The notes: generated by a model from the letters alone, not told the origin. Shown: positions 52,382-62,116, counted from the first letter of the stretch. The stretch is DNA of 64,000 bases from Streptomyces sp. NBC_01451 (GCF_036227485.1 NZ_CP109479.1:4340001-4404000); one strand, 5' to 3'. Translations and numbers: made by a program.

Positions 52382-53388
52382 GCGTTGGCCCCCGAGTACT
52401 CGGCGCGGCGGGCGATGATCGCGCGGGCCGCGCCGTTGACCACCAGAGTGATGACGAACAGGACCAGACCGGAGGCGATGAGCGCGTCACGGCCGTACTC
52501 CGACGCCTCACCGAACTTGGCGGCGATGTTCTGCGCGAAGGTGCCGCCGCCCGGGTCGAGCAGGCTGGTCTGGATGAGGAAGCTCGGGGACAGGACGGTG
52601 GCGACGGCCATCGTCTCGCCCAGCGCGCGGCCGAGGCCGAGCATCGACGCGGAGATCACACCGGAGCGGCCGAAGGGCAGTACCGCCATGCGGATGACCT
52701 CCCAGCGCGTGGCGCCGAGGGCCAGCGCGGCCTCCTCGTTCATCCGCGGGGTCTGCCGGAACACCTCACGGCTGACGTTCGTGATGACCGGGAGGATCAT
52801 GATCGAGAGCAGGATGCCCACGGTCAGCATCGAGCGGGGCGCGCCCTCTTCCCAGGAGAAGATGCCGGTCCAGCCGAGGTAGTCGTTCAGCCAGCCGAAG
52901 AGGCCGTTCATGTTCGGTACGAGGACCAGGGCGCCCCACAGGCCGTACACGATGGACGGTACGGCGGCGAGCAGGTCGATCACGTATGCGATGGGACCGC
53001 TCAGCCTGCGCGGGGCGTAGTGCGTGAGGAACAGCGCGATGGCGACGGCGACCGGGACCGCGATGGCCATGGCGATGATCGAGGAGACCACCGTGCCGAA
53101 GGCCAGGACCGCGATGCCGAACACCGGCGGGTTGAGGTTCGCGTTCCACTCGAAGGTGGTGAGGAAGTTGCCGTCGTCCTTGTTGATGGCGATGAACGCG
53201 CGATAGGTGAGGAAGATCGCGATCGCGGCCATGATCGCCAGCAGCAGGATGCCCGAGCCGCGGGAGAGACCGAGGAAGATCCGGTCACCGAGGCGGGTGG
53301 CGCCGCGGGCGGCGCGCTTCTCCTCGGCCGTGGGCGGCTGCGGGGCTGCGGGTGGGGTGGTCTCTGGGTTCTTGGTGGTTATGTCCAT
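52378..53388 (-). CDS. pstC: Phosphate ABC transporter permease PstC
   Basis: 336 residues: a Pro/Ala-rich N-terminus (1-40), six transmembrane helices and the EAA loop [21 protein letters not shown] near residue 232. ATG at 53388 has GGAGAA 5 bases upstream. It lies 122 bp after pstS; the stop overlaps pstA. Confidence 0.95.
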   Translation of the reverse strand: MDITTKNPETTPPAAPQPPTAEEKRAARGATRLGDRIFLGLSRGSGILLLAIMAAIAIFLTYRAFIAINKDDGNFLTTFEWNANLNPPVFGIAVLAFGTVVSSIIAMAIAVPVAVAIALFLTHYAPRRLSGPIAYVIDLLAAVPSIVYGLWGALVLVPNMNGLFGWLNDYLGWTGIFSWEEGAPRSMLTVGILLSIMILPVITNVSREVFRQTPRMNEEAALALGATRWEVIRMAVLPFGRSGVISASMLGLGRALGETMAVATVLSPSFLIQTSLLDPGGGTFAQNIAAKFGEASEYGRDALIASGLVLFVITLVVNGAARAIIARRAEYSGANA

Positions 53389-53510
53389 CGGGTTCTCCGG
53401 TCTGCGGGGCCGCACCCGGGGATGCGGCTCCTGGCGGCGGTGCACCGGACGGTGCGGTCAGGTCCCGCCGGCAGCGGAAGCCGGCGGCGGAACCCGACCG
53501 CACTCTCAGA

Positions 53511-54638
53511 TCAGGCCAGGCTCTCGACGGTGGTGCGAACCTTGGCGATGATGTCGGCGGGGATCGGCGCGTAGTCGATCCCGCTCAGGATTCCCTGGCC
53601 CTCTTCGCTGGTGATGTAGCGGAGGAAGGCCTTCGTGGCGGGCAGGGTGTCCGCCTTGTTGCCCTTGTCGCAGGCGATCTCGTACGTCACCAGGGTGATC
53701 GGGTACGCGCCCTCGGCCTTGGTCTTGTAGTCCAGCTTCAGCGACAGGTCGCTGCCGGTGCCGACCACCTGGGCGGCCGCGATGGCCTTGGTGGCGGAGT
53801 CCGAGGAGGGCTTGACCGGGGCGCTGGCGCCGGTCGCGATGCCCACGGTCGACAGGTCCTTGGCGTACGACAGCTCCATGTAGCCGATCGCGCCCTCGGT
53901 CTGCTTGACCTGCGCCGCGATGCCGCTGGAACCGGAGGCCGCCTGGCCGCCCTTCGCCTGCCAGGCCTTGCCGCCCTCGTACTTCCAGTTCTCGGGGGTG
54001 GTGGCGATCAGGTACTTGGTGAGGTTGTCCGTGGTGCCGGAGTCCTCGGAGCGGTGGAACGCCTGGATCTTGGTGCTCGGCAGCGTCGCGGTCGGGTTGA
54101 GCGCCTTGATCGCGGCGTCGTCCCACGTCTTGATCTTGCTGTCGAAGATCTTCGCGAGGGTGGGCGCGTCCAGGACCAGGTTGTCGACACCCGGGAGGTT
54201 GTAGGCGAGCGCGATGGCTCCGCCGACCGCCGGGAGGTCGATACCGGTGCCGCCGGTGCAGACCTGCTTGGAGGCGGTGACCTCGTCGGGCTTCAGCGGC
54301 GAGTCGGAACCGGCGAAGGCGACCGTGCCCTGCGTGAACGCGGTGACGCCGGCGCCCGAGCCGCCGCCCTTGTAGTTGATCTGCACACCGGGGCAGGCGG
54401 CCGTGAAGGCCTTGACCCAGGCGTCGATCGCGTTCTTCTGCGCGGAGGAGCCGTCTGCCAGCAGCTGACCCTTGGCGTCGTCACACTTGATGGAGCTGTT
54501 GGCCGCCGTGGAGGCGCCGCCGCTGGCGCTCGTGTCGGTACCGGTGTCGTCGGAGCCGCACGCCGTGAGGGCCAGGGCGCCGGAGACGGCGAGAGCACCG
54601 AGGGTGAGGGCCCGCCGGTTCATGCGCTGAAGCTTCAC
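53511..54638 (-). CDS. pstS: Phosphate-binding lipoprotein PstS
   Basis: About 375 residues from a GTG at 54638. The signal peptide ends with LALTAC (lipobox Cys about 28). The binding protein has the phosphate motifs GSSAQ, GSGAG, AGSDSPL and RSEDSGTT. It captures phosphate outside the membrane for PstCAB. A PHO box of four repeats lies upstream (54764-54807), so PhoP activates it at phosphate limitation. Confidence 0.96.
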   Translation of the reverse strand: MKLQRMNRRALTLGALAVSGALALTACGSDDTGTDTSASGGASTAANSSIKCDDAKGQLLADGSSAQKNAIDAWVKAFTAACPGVQINYKGGGSGAGVTAFTQGTVAFAGSDSPLKPDEVTASKQVCTGGTGIDLPAVGGAIALAYNLPGVDNLVLDAPTLAKIFDSKIKTWDDAAIKALNPTATLPSTKIQAFHRSEDSGTTDNLTKYLIATTPENWKYEGGKAWQAKGGQAASGSSGIAAQVKQTEGAIGYMELSYAKDLSTVGIATGASAPVKPSSDSATKAIAAAQVVGTGSDLSLKLDYKTKAEGAYPITLVTYEIACDKGNKADTLPATKAFLRYITSEEGQGILSGIDYAPIPADIIAKVRTTVESLA

Positions 54639-54763
54639 TGTCGAGTGTTTCCTTCCAGGAGCCGCCGTCCTGAAATCCGGCGGCGTGCGAGGTCGCGAAG
54701 AATGAGTGGCGCAGGGGCGCCCAGGAGGACACACGCAGCACCGGTAAGGCCGAAAGTAGGCAG

Positions 54764-54807
54764 ATCAGGTGAAGCCACCTACGGGCGCGGGTGAACGGAG
54801 GGTGAAC
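54764..54807 (-). promoter_or_regulatory. PHO box (PhoP operator) of pstSCAB
   Basis: Read on the minus strand, four 11-bp direct repeats run GTTCACCCTCC, GTTCACCCGCG, CCCGTAGGTGG and CTTCACCTGAT. The first two match the PhoP consensus GTTCACC best and the third is degenerate, the usual pattern of the Streptomyces core operator. The box ends about 126 bp upstream of pstS. Confidence 0.93.
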
Positions 54808-55033
54808 CCCTGCGGTCGGTGCGGTGAGGTCACGGAATGCTCACGGGGAGAACACGTGTGGGTCCCGACCAGGGGATCGGCCCCGGCCAACCGGATTCTG
54901 TTGTACAAGCCCGGAATACCGCCTTCCCCTTCCTTCCGCAAACGCGACGGCCGAGGGAACCCACCATGCATGGAACCCGTCTCGTTCGACGGGAGCCGAC
55001 ACGGGCCCAAACGGAGGAACCGAGGGGAGCACC
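54808..55033. other. Intergenic region before the BBE flavoprotein gene
   Basis: Part of the 395-bp gap between pstS and the divergent flavoprotein gene. Apart from the PHO box on its left, no further gene, repeat or clear operator is supported. A/T-richer stretches around 54,900-54,930 may contain the flavoprotein promoter. Confidence 0.4.
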
Positions 55034-56593
55034 ATGCACCGGCGTATGTTCATGGGAGGCGGCGTGGCCGCCCTGGCGGCGATGACGACGGCGACGGCGT
55101 GCACGGCCGCGAAGGGAAACGCCGACGACACGGCCGCCACCTCACCCCGCAGGACGACCCCCCTCACCGCCACGAGCGCCTCGGCCCCCGCCGGCTGGAC
55201 GGCCCTCGGCCGCGACCTCGACGGCCCGCTCGTCCGCCCCGGGGACGCCTCCTGGCCATCGGCCCGGCAGCTCTACAACACCCGCTTCGACGGACTCCGG
55301 CCGGCCGCGGTGGCGTACGTCGCCCACGCCGACGACATCCGTACGGTCCTGTCGTACGCCCGTGCCCACTCGGTCCCCGTGGCGATCCGCAACGGCGGCC
55401 ACTCGTACGCGGGCTGGTCCTCGGGCAACGGCCGCCTGATCGTCGACGTGTCGAAACTGAACCGCGTCCGCGCGGCCGGCGGCACAGCGGTAGTAGGAGC
55501 GGGCTCGAAACTGATCGACGTCTACCGCGCCCTGACAGCGAAGGGCGTCACGATCCCGGCGGGCTCGTGCCCGACGGTCGGAGTCTCGGGCCTGACGCTG
55601 GGCGGCGGCCACGGAGTGGTGTCCCGTGCATACGGTCTGACCTGCGACAGCCTCACCCAGGCAACGCTGATCACGGCGGACGGCCGCGAGCTGACGGCGA
55701 ACGCCACAACCAACAAGGACCTGTTCTGGGCCCTGCGAGGCGCGGGCAACGGCAACTTCGGCATCGTCACGGAACTCCACTTCCGCACCCACCCCGCCCC
55801 CCAGGCGGTGGCGGCGTACATGTCCTGGCCGTGGCGGAAGGCGGCGGCGGTGATGAAGGCCTGGCAGGAGTGGGGTCCGACGCAGCCGGACGAGATCTGG
55901 TCGTCCCTGCACGTGGCGAACGCGGCCGGCGGCACCCCGACCATCTCCGTCTCGGCGTTCTCCCTCGGCACGTACACGGAGCTGCAGAACGCGGTGGACC
56001 GCCTGGCGGACAGAATCGGTTCCTCGGCCACGAGCGTCTCCCTGAAGCGCCGCTCGTACGAGGAGGCGATGGAGGTGTACGCGGGCTGCTCGTCCTTCGC
56101 GACGGACGCCCAGTGCCACCTGCCGGGCCGAACCCCCGGCCGCTCCCCGCAGGGCGCACTCGGCAGGGAGACCTACGCGGCCCGCTCGGACTTCTTCGAC
56201 CGCTCCCTCTCCCCGGCGGGCATCCAGACGCTCCTCTCCCGCATCACCTCGGTCCAGGGCGGCTCGGGCAGCATCGCGTTCACGGCACTCGGGGGCGCGG
56301 TGAACAGGGTCTCGCCCACGGCGACGGCATTCGTCCACCGGCGCAGCCGCATGCTGGCCCAGTACATCGTGTCCTGGCGCGCGGGTACGGAGGGCAGGGC
56401 GGCCCAGTCCTGGCTGACATCGGCCCACACCGCCATGGCCCCGCACGCCTCGGGCGCCGCCTACCAGAACTACACGGACCCCACCCTCCGAAACTGGCGC
56501 AAGGCGTACTACGGCGACGCGGCACCCCGCCTCCAGCAACTGAAGCACCAGTACGACCCGAACCGGGTGTTCACCTACCCCCAGGCCCTGTAA
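55034..56593 (+). CDS. Secreted BBE-type FAD-linked oxidoreductase
   Basis: 519 residues. The signal peptide starts MHRRMFMGGG (twin-arginine-like) with a Cys near residue 23. The FAD domain has NGGHSYAGWSSG (His123) and GSCPTVGVSGLTLGGGHG (Cys179), so bicovalent flavin attachment (8-alpha-histidyl and 6-S-cysteinyl) is likely. The C-terminal BBE motif YQNYTDPTLRNWRKAYYG is complete. Such enzymes oxidise sugars or alkaloid-like compounds; the substrate is unknown. ATG at 55034 follows GAGGGGAGC. Confidence 0.92.
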   Translation: MHRRMFMGGGVAALAAMTTATACTAAKGNADDTAATSPRRTTPLTATSASAPAGWTALGRDLDGPLVRPGDASWPSARQLYNTRFDGLRPAAVAYVAHADDIRTVLSYARAHSVPVAIRNGGHSYAGWSSGNGRLIVDVSKLNRVRAAGGTAVVGAGSKLIDVYRALTAKGVTIPAGSCPTVGVSGLTLGGGHGVVSRAYGLTCDSLTQATLITADGRELTANATTNKDLFWALRGAGNGNFGIVTELHFRTHPAPQAVAAYMSWPWRKAAAVMKAWQEWGPTQPDEIWSSLHVANAAGGTPTISVSAFSLGTYTELQNAVDRLADRIGSSATSVSLKRRSYEEAMEVYAGCSSFATDAQCHLPGRTPGRSPQGALGRETYAARSDFFDRSLSPAGIQTLLSRITSVQGGSGSIAFTALGGAVNRVSPTATAFVHRRSRMLAQYIVSWRAGTEGRAAQSWLTSAHTAMAPHASGAAYQNYTDPTLRNWRKAYYGDAAPRLQQLKHQYDPNRVFTYPQAL

Positions 56594-56777
56594 GAGGACC
56601 GGCCCCCCCGGCGGCCGCTCCAGCCCAGGCCCAGGCATCCCAGCCCAGGCTGGGGCATTCCAGCCCGTCCGGCGCTTGAGGACAAGGCCCCTTCAGGGCC
56701 GACAGCGGGGGCCCGGGGGTGCAGCGCCCAGGAACAGGACGGGACGGGTAGGGGCGGCGGGGGCGAGAAACACCCCG

Positions 56778-57509
56778 TTACGCCGCCAAGCCCCGTTCCT
56801 CAGCCCCAGCCTCCGCCCCAGCCCCCCGAGCTCCAGGAACCACAGCAGCCCCATCACCCGCACCCACACCCGATCCCGACCCCGCCCCCCGAGCCCGAAT
56901 CAGCACCCCACCCCAACTCGACCCCTCAACAGCCCGGGTGACCGGAGTAAGAAGACCCATAGCCAGCGGCGACAACAGCAACACCACAGCCGTCCCGAGC
57001 GCGAACCCACCCACCACGTCCGTCGGGTAGTGCACCCCCATGTACACCCGGCAGAACCCCTCGACCACCGCGAGCCCTATCCCCACCAGCCCGAACTTCC
57101 GGTTGGCGACGAACAGTCCGACGCCCATCGCCATGGTGATCGTCGCGTGATCGCTCACGAACGAGTAGTCGGTCTTCCCGGAGACAAGAACCTCAAGCCC
57201 CTGATGATCCAGAAAGGGGCGGGGCCGCTCCACGAACCCCCGTATCGGAATGTTCACGAGCACGGCGACCGCCGCACCGAGCGGCGCCCAGATCAACGCG
57301 GCCACGGACACGGCCGCATCGTCCGCACCCCGCCGCCGCACACTCCACCAGCACCAGACCACGACGAGCACCATGGCGACCAACAGCCCGTACTCGCCCA
57401 CGATCTCGACCACGCGGTCGAACCACCGGGGCGCGTCCTTGGCCAGGCCGTTGATGTCGTAGAGCAGGTCGACGTCGGGGTTCGACCCGGTTTCGGCGAG
57501 TCCAGCCAT
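56778..57509 (-). CDS. PAP2-family phosphatase (undecaprenyl-diphosphatase-like)
   Basis: 243 residues with five to six transmembrane helices and the PAP2 motifs VERPRPF, SFVSDHAT (in place of PSGH) and YMGVHYPTDVVGG. BcrC-type enzymes of this group dephosphorylate undecaprenyl diphosphate on the outer membrane face. The C-terminal 45 residues are Gly/Ala-rich and probably disordered. ATG at 57509. Confidence 0.88.
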   Translation of the reverse strand: MAGLAETGSNPDVDLLYDINGLAKDAPRWFDRVVEIVGEYGLLVAMVLVVVWCWWSVRRRGADDAAVSVAALIWAPLGAAVAVLVNIPIRGFVERPRPFLDHQGLEVLVSGKTDYSFVSDHATITMAMGVGLFVANRKFGLVGIGLAVVEGFCRVYMGVHYPTDVVGGFALGTAVVLLLSPLAMGLLTPVTRAVEGSSWGGVLIRARGAGSGSGVGAGDGAAVVPGARGAGAEAGAEERGLAA

Positions 57510-57820
57510 GGTGCTACGGCCCCTTCGTCGTGATGTTCCGGAGCGCACTGATTCCGTGCGCCACTCCTGCTCGCTCACCCCGTGATGCAGGGACCCACCG
57601 CCGCCAACTCTTGACACGTGCCACAAGGACCACGGGGACCACAAGGACCACACGAACAAGAACGACAAACGCGACGCCCGATCAGGGCACCGGCGAATCC
57701 ACTACTCCAACAGGAACGCACGGACTCCGTTAATACGTTCCACTCTCCACCGAATGATCACGCAGACGTTATCGAAGAGAGACACATCGCCGCAGCTCAG
57801 GGCTTGGTTTCACGCTGCGC
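57510..57820. other. 311-bp intergenic region with no gene
   Basis: This segment between the PAP2 and cell-wall hydrolase genes has lower GC and short tandem ACCACA/GGACCACA-like runs near 57,625-57,660. No gene, hairpin or recognised operator is supported. It should hold the PAP2 promoter. Confidence 0.4.
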
Positions 57821-58822
57821 TCACACCGCCGTGGGCAACGCTTTCGCGCCATCTTCGGTGACCCGCGTCGCTCCGAAGTAATCGGGGGTGTCGATCGGAT
57901 CGAACCGAATGACCGCCCCGGTCCGCGGCGCGTCGATCATGTAGCCGCCGCCCACATAAATCCCGACATGGCGGATGGCCCGGGAGTTGGTGAGATCGTC
58001 GGAGAAGAAGACAAGGTCACCCGGCAGCAGCTCGTCCCGCGAGGGATGCGCCCCGGCGTTGTACTGATCGTTGGCGACGCGCGGCAGCTGGATGCCGACG
58101 CTGTCGTAAGCGGCCTGTGTGAGCCCGGAGCAGTCGAAGCGTCCGCCCTGCTCAGCGGTACCGGTGCCACCCCAGAGGTAGGGCGTGCCGAGCTTCTCCT
58201 GGGCGTAGTTGATCGCCCCGGCCGCCTGCTCTGAGGGGTCGACGCGGCCCACAGGGGCCGCAAAACTCGTCTGTAGCGTGGTGATGGTCTTCACATAGTT
58301 CTGGGTCTCCGCATACGGCGGTACGCCCCCGTATTTGATGACGGCGTACGCCCCCGCGTTGTAGGCGGCGAGCATGTTGTGCGTGGGGTCTCCGGGCGCG
58401 TCCTTCACATAGGAGGCGAGCTCGCAGTCGTAGGACGCGGCCGATGGAATCGCGTCATTCGGGTCCCATACATCGCGGTCGCCGTCACCGTCGCCGTCGA
58501 TTCCGTGCGAGGCCCAGGTTCCGGGGATGAATTGCGCTATCCCTTCCGCCTTTGCCGGACTCTTCGCATTCGGATTGAATCCGCTCTCCTGGTACAGCTG
58601 TGCGGCGAGGAGGGCGGGATTGATGGCGGGGCACAGATTGCCCCACTTCTGCACGAGCGCCGAATAGGCGGCCGGCACGGCCCCCTTGGCCAGCGCGACG
58701 CTTCCGCTCCCGACCCCGCCGGCGACGTTCCCGGCGACGAGGTAGACACCCACGACGAGCAGCATCACGAAGCTGAGGGTGCCACCGACGGCAACGCTCG
58801 CCACGATCCATGCCTTACGCAC
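57821..58822 (-). CDS. Cell-wall hydrolase: lytic transglycosylase + NlpC/P60 peptidase
   Basis: 333 residues. An N-terminal signal anchor (about 8-32) is followed by an SLT-like domain (45-190) with catalytic Glu in YQESGFNPNA, and an NlpC/P60 domain (205-330) with Cys in RFDCSGLTQAAY, His in RHVGIYVG and a polar third residue. The two activities would cut glycan and peptide bonds of peptidoglycan. GTG at 58822 has GAGGGG 8 bases upstream. Similar two-domain proteins occur in conjugative elements, but no transfer genes are here. Confidence 0.9.
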   Translation of the reverse strand: MRKAWIVASVAVGGTLSFVMLLVVGVYLVAGNVAGGVGSGSVALAKGAVPAAYSALVQKWGNLCPAINPALLAAQLYQESGFNPNAKSPAKAEGIAQFIPGTWASHGIDGDGDGDRDVWDPNDAIPSAASYDCELASYVKDAPGDPTHNMLAAYNAGAYAVIKYGGVPPYAETQNYVKTITTLQTSFAAPVGRVDPSEQAAGAINYAQEKLGTPYLWGGTGTAEQGGRFDCSGLTQAAYDSVGIQLPRVANDQYNAGAHPSRDELLPGDLVFFSDDLTNSRAIRHVGIYVGGGYMIDAPRTGAVIRFDPIDTPDYFGATRVTEDGAKALPTAV

Positions 58823-58915
58823 CGTCAACCGCCCCTCACCGCCCGGGAGTACGCCCACGTCAGTGTAGAGGGGCTACCCACACCCGGGGATGATCACGAC
58901 GAAACACGCCGCACG

Positions 58916-59725
58916 TCAGGAGGAGCCGGAAGGGTCGGAAGAGCCGGAGGAGTCGGAGTAGCCGGTGGCCTCCCCGTACAACAAGGCAGCCGCATGCCCC
59001 AGAACCGCGCTGTAGGACACGTCATCGGTCGAGCCGCCCTGCTCGAACCCCCCGAGCACGCCCACGACCTCACCCTCCCTGTCCACCCAGGGACTTCCAC
59101 TCGTACCGTCGGTGAAGCCAGGACAGTCGATGCGCTGCTGCGTACGGCTCTGCCCGGTGGGCCGGTTGGTACAGCTGAGGGGCGCCTCCAGCACGTTGGG
59201 ATACCCAGTGACGACGACATCGCTGACCCCGGTCGCCCGCCCGGTGACAAGGACGTTCGCCCCCACGGCGTCCTCAAGATCGCGCCCGCCCTTCGACGCG
59301 ACGACGGCAAAGGCGAAGTCGCTGTCCTCGTCGGACCGATCGCTCCAGGCCCTCGGCACGTAGGTCCTGGTCACCCGCCACAGTCCGTAGGGCGCCCGCC
59401 CGTTCCGATACCCGGGCGCGAAGACGACATCGGTGTCCCCGTCTCCGCTGAGACAGTGAGCGGCGGTAAGAATCAGATCCCGCCCACCACTGCGCACGAC
59501 GGAAGCCGTACAGAAGTGCCCGCCCTCCAGATCCCCGCTGAACAGGGCCCCCACCCGGGCACTGCGCGGCACTGTATGGGCGGCACGGGCCGAACCGGCA
59601 ACACCGAGGGGCTCGGTGACGGCACTGCCGTGGGCCGCACCTGAGACGGAGGTGACGGCGAGCAGCGCGACGACGGGAAGCAGAGCGTGCCACCGGTTGC
59701 CACGGGGACGAGTGAGGCGCTTCAT
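58916..59725 (-). CDS. Secreted trypsin-like serine protease
   Basis: 269 residues. A signal peptide (MKRLTRPRGNRW, then a hydrophobic core to about 34) precedes an S1-family domain with TAAHC, DSDFAFAVV and GTSGSPW (the His, Asp and Ser triad). The C-terminus is a Ser/Gly-rich tail. Two Cys pairs (TAAHC region; CTNRPTGQSRTQQRIDC) should form disulfides. ATG at 59725. It may act on extracellular proteins. Confidence 0.9.
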   Translation of the reverse strand: MKRLTRPRGNRWHALLPVVALLAVTSVSGAAHGSAVTEPLGVAGSARAAHTVPRSARVGALFSGDLEGGHFCTASVVRSGGRDLILTAAHCLSGDGDTDVVFAPGYRNGRAPYGLWRVTRTYVPRAWSDRSDEDSDFAFAVVASKGGRDLEDAVGANVLVTGRATGVSDVVVTGYPNVLEAPLSCTNRPTGQSRTQQRIDCPGFTDGTSGSPWVDREGEVVGVLGGFEQGGSTDDVSYSAVLGHAAALLYGEATGYSDSSGSSDPSGSS

Positions 59726-59801
59726 CAGGGGCAACTGTGACGCGCGAACGCAAGAGGGGCACGGCTCCTCGCTGAGAATTCGCCGTGAACCCGTATAAGG
59801 G

Positions 59802-60422
59802 TCATCCCCCGGATCTGTGGACCGCCCGCGGAGCCGCGCCGTACACGGGAAAGCCGTCGGTCACGATCTCGACGCCGAACGGCTCGGGCAGCGGAACGGA
59901 CTCCCCGAACTTGCCCGGCAGCACATCACGGTAGGCGCCGTTGTCCGGGTGGGTGTGGAGGGCCCAGGTGCCCTTTCTGGGATCGATGACGAAGAGAACA
60001 GGCACGCGAACGACGGCGTACCAGTCGGCCTTGTCCCTGATGTCCCGGGACTTCTCGGACTGGGAGATGACCTCGACGGCGAGTGCGGCGTCCGCGGCGT
60101 CGGCCAGCCAGTCGTCGTCCTCCTCCCATTCGACGGGCAGCACGATCAGGTCCGGCGTCGCGTAGTCGTCCGGATCCTCGGGCAGCGCGATCGAGGACAC
60201 CTCGTACACGTCCAGACCGTCAGGCAGAGCCACCGCCTCAAGCTGCCGACGCACCTGCTTGACCACACCCGCGTGTTTTCCACGCGGAGTAGGGGACATC
60301 ACGAGCTTTCCTCCCAGGATCTGCACCCGCAGACCCGTCGCGTCCTCGATCTTCTCGGCGATCTCGCGCAGATTCCCCGGCCGGGGGCGCGGATACATGG
60401 AGGCACCAGGCGACACGGACAT
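59802..60422 (-). CDS. Uma2-family endonuclease-like protein
   Basis: 206 residues with the PD-(D/E)xK-like Uma2 fold: PDLIVLPVEWEED, then ALAVEVISQSEKSRD and KADWYAVVRVPVLFVIDPRKGTW. The acidic and Lys residues of the nuclease core are visible, although enzymatic activity is unproven for the family. ATG at 60422 has GGAGG 9 bases upstream; the longer frame upstream is not supported. These proteins are expanded in actinobacteria and cyanobacteria, of unknown role. Confidence 0.88.
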   Translation of the reverse strand: MSVSPGASMYPRPRPGNLREIAEKIEDATGLRVQILGGKLVMSPTPRGKHAGVVKQVRRQLEAVALPDGLDVYEVSSIALPEDPDDYATPDLIVLPVEWEEDDDWLADAADAALAVEVISQSEKSRDIRDKADWYAVVRVPVLFVIDPRKGTWALHTHPDNGAYRDVLPGKFGESVPLPEPFGVEIVTDGFPVYGAAPRAVHRSGG

Positions 60423-60630
60423 GGCTCGCTGCCTCCGTTCCTCCACCTCTGCGGCTGCGCGAACGGGGTCGGTGGGAGGTCCGACATCCCGCTCAGCGTC
60501 GAATCCACCGTACTGTGCGGCTCCTTCCCCCGCCTCGACCTCAGGGCCCGTACGTGCGCACGGGGCCCCCTTGCGCCGCTGTTCGGCCTGCTTCACACCG
60601 CCCCCTCAATCACACTCCGATCGGAATTCA

Positions 60631-61077
60631 TCACTCTAGGTCACCCCACTGACACTCCGCCCAAAGCAGCTTCCCGCCCTTCGAGGCCCCCAGTTCCCGC
60701 AGCACGGACACACCCAACGAGTCAGCGCAGGCCCGCACGAGATGAAGCCCCCGGCCGCATTCACCGTCCGCCGGAGGTACGACGACGGGGGCGCCGTCGG
60801 CCCCGAACCCGGGCGGGATCCTCGGATCGGTGTCCCAGACGGCCACCCGGAACCGGCCCGGCTCGCCGAGCTGGACGATGCGCAGGGCGTACGGCCCCTT
60901 GGTGTGCTGATGGGCGTTGGTGAGCAGTTCGGACGCGACAAGTTCGGCGGCAGGGATGGCTTCGCCGAGCCCGAGGACGGCCGGTACGGTCCGCACGGTC
61001 GCGCGGCCGATACCCGGTGAGCGTGGATCGCGCGGGAGTTGAAGGGTGTAGTTGCAGGGCGGCGATACGGTGGCCAT
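60631..61077 (-). CDS. HATPase domain protein (RsbW/AbaA-like anti-sigma kinase family)
   Basis: 148 residues with an N-box SELLTNAHQHTK, the G1-type VWDTDPR and the GRGLHLVRACADSLG motif of the HATPase_c_2 family. In Streptomyces these proteins occur in clusters with XRE and DUF397 genes, acting as regulators. ATG at 61077 follows GGAGAT. It is divergent from the XRE gene (186-bp gap). Confidence 0.88.
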   Translation of the reverse strand: MATVSPPCNYTLQLPRDPRSPGIGRATVRTVPAVLGLGEAIPAAELVASELLTNAHQHTKGPYALRIVQLGEPGRFRVAVWDTDPRIPPGFGADGAPVVVPPADGECGRGLHLVRACADSLGVSVLRELGASKGGKLLWAECQWGDLE

Positions 61078-61263
61078 CGGAAATCTCCGATCACTGAGGG
61101 GAGTTGGACGGTTGCCCAGTGACTTCGTCGCTCCGTCGAGCGGTGTGCTTCTGGGTGGGGGCGCCTGAGATGCAAAGTAGCGCGATCCATAAAAGGTCTT
61201 ATACGAATCTCGTGAAAGCACTGATCAATCACCCGTGCGGGTGACGAGGAGGGCGGGACACCC

Positions 61264-62109
61264 GTGAGAAGCAACCCGACGGGTCGTCAACTTCGCTTGG
61301 GCACCGAGCTGCGCAAACTCCGAGAGCGCGCCGGCCTGTCCTCGACTCAGGCGAGCCGACTGCTGGGTGTGCAGCAGAACCAGATCAGCAACGTCGAAGC
61401 CGGACGAGCCGGGGTAAGTCCGGACCGCGTCCGCACTCTGGCCTGCCACTACGACTGCGGCGACAAGGCCCTCGTAGAGGCACTCAGCGACATGGCAACC
61501 GAACGAGGGCGGGGCTGGTGGGAGGAGTACCGGGAGATTCTCCCCGCCGTACTGCTCGACCTCGCCGAGGTCGAGCACCATGCAACACACCTGCGCACCG
61601 CCGTGACCGTACACATCCCTGGCCTATTCCAGACCACGGACTACGCACGCGAGATCTTCCGCCAGGACGTACCAGAGATGTCACCCCCGGACATCGAGCA
61701 CCGTGTGTCGTTCCGCGTGAAACGCCAGGCAGTGCTCTACCGGGAGCCCCCGACACCGCAGCAGGCGATCATCCACGAAGCCGCCCTACGCATGAAGTTC
61801 GGCGGCACCTCCGTGACCCGCAAACAGCTTCAGCACCTGTTGGACATGAGCGATCGGGCACACATCACCATCCATGTGATCCCGTTCGACGCGGGCACGT
61901 TCCCCGGTTCGGGCCAGTCCGTCTACTACTCCATGGGCCCGGTGCCACAGCTCGCCACCGTCAACCTCGACCAGTCCCACGGCCCGGCGTTCCTCGACTC
62001 CGAAGCCCAACTCGACAAGTACCGCGTACTCCTCGACCGCATGGAGGCCAGCGCACTCTCGCCCGCAGAGTCGCGGGACTTCATCCACAAGATCACCATG
62101 GACCTGTGA
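61264..62109 (+). CDS. XRE-family regulator, WhiJ/Scr1-like (DUF5753), second copy
   Basis: 281 residues: HTH (about 10-65; LRKLRERAGLSSTQASRLLG, NQISNVEAGR) and a DUF5753 domain (about 90-275; IPGLFQTTDYAREIF, HITIHVIPFDAG). GTG at 61264. It is followed 7 bp later by a DUF397 gene. With the HATPase gene it completes the abaA/whiJ-type triad. It resembles the protein at 15715 in layout but is clearly a different lineage. Confidence 0.9.
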   Translation: MRSNPTGRQLRLGTELRKLRERAGLSSTQASRLLGVQQNQISNVEAGRAGVSPDRVRTLACHYDCGDKALVEALSDMATERGRGWWEEYREILPAVLLDLAEVEHHATHLRTAVTVHIPGLFQTTDYAREIFRQDVPEMSPPDIEHRVSFRVKRQAVLYREPPTPQQAIIHEAALRMKFGGTSVTRKQLQHLLDMSDRAHITIHVIPFDAGTFPGSGQSVYYSMGPVPQLATVNLDQSHGPAFLDSEAQLDKYRVLLDRMEASALSPAESRDFIHKITMDL

Positions 62110-62116
62110 GGAATCA

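Noticed and set aside
55034..56593. BBE flavoprotein as part of an antibiotic biosynthetic cluster
   Set aside because: No synthase, tailoring enzymes or pathway regulators adjoin it; neighbours are pst genes and a PAP2 phosphatase.
57821..58822. Two-domain cell-wall hydrolase as a mark of an integrated conjugative element
   Set aside because: No integrase, tra/spd genes, attachment repeats or tRNA are in the window.
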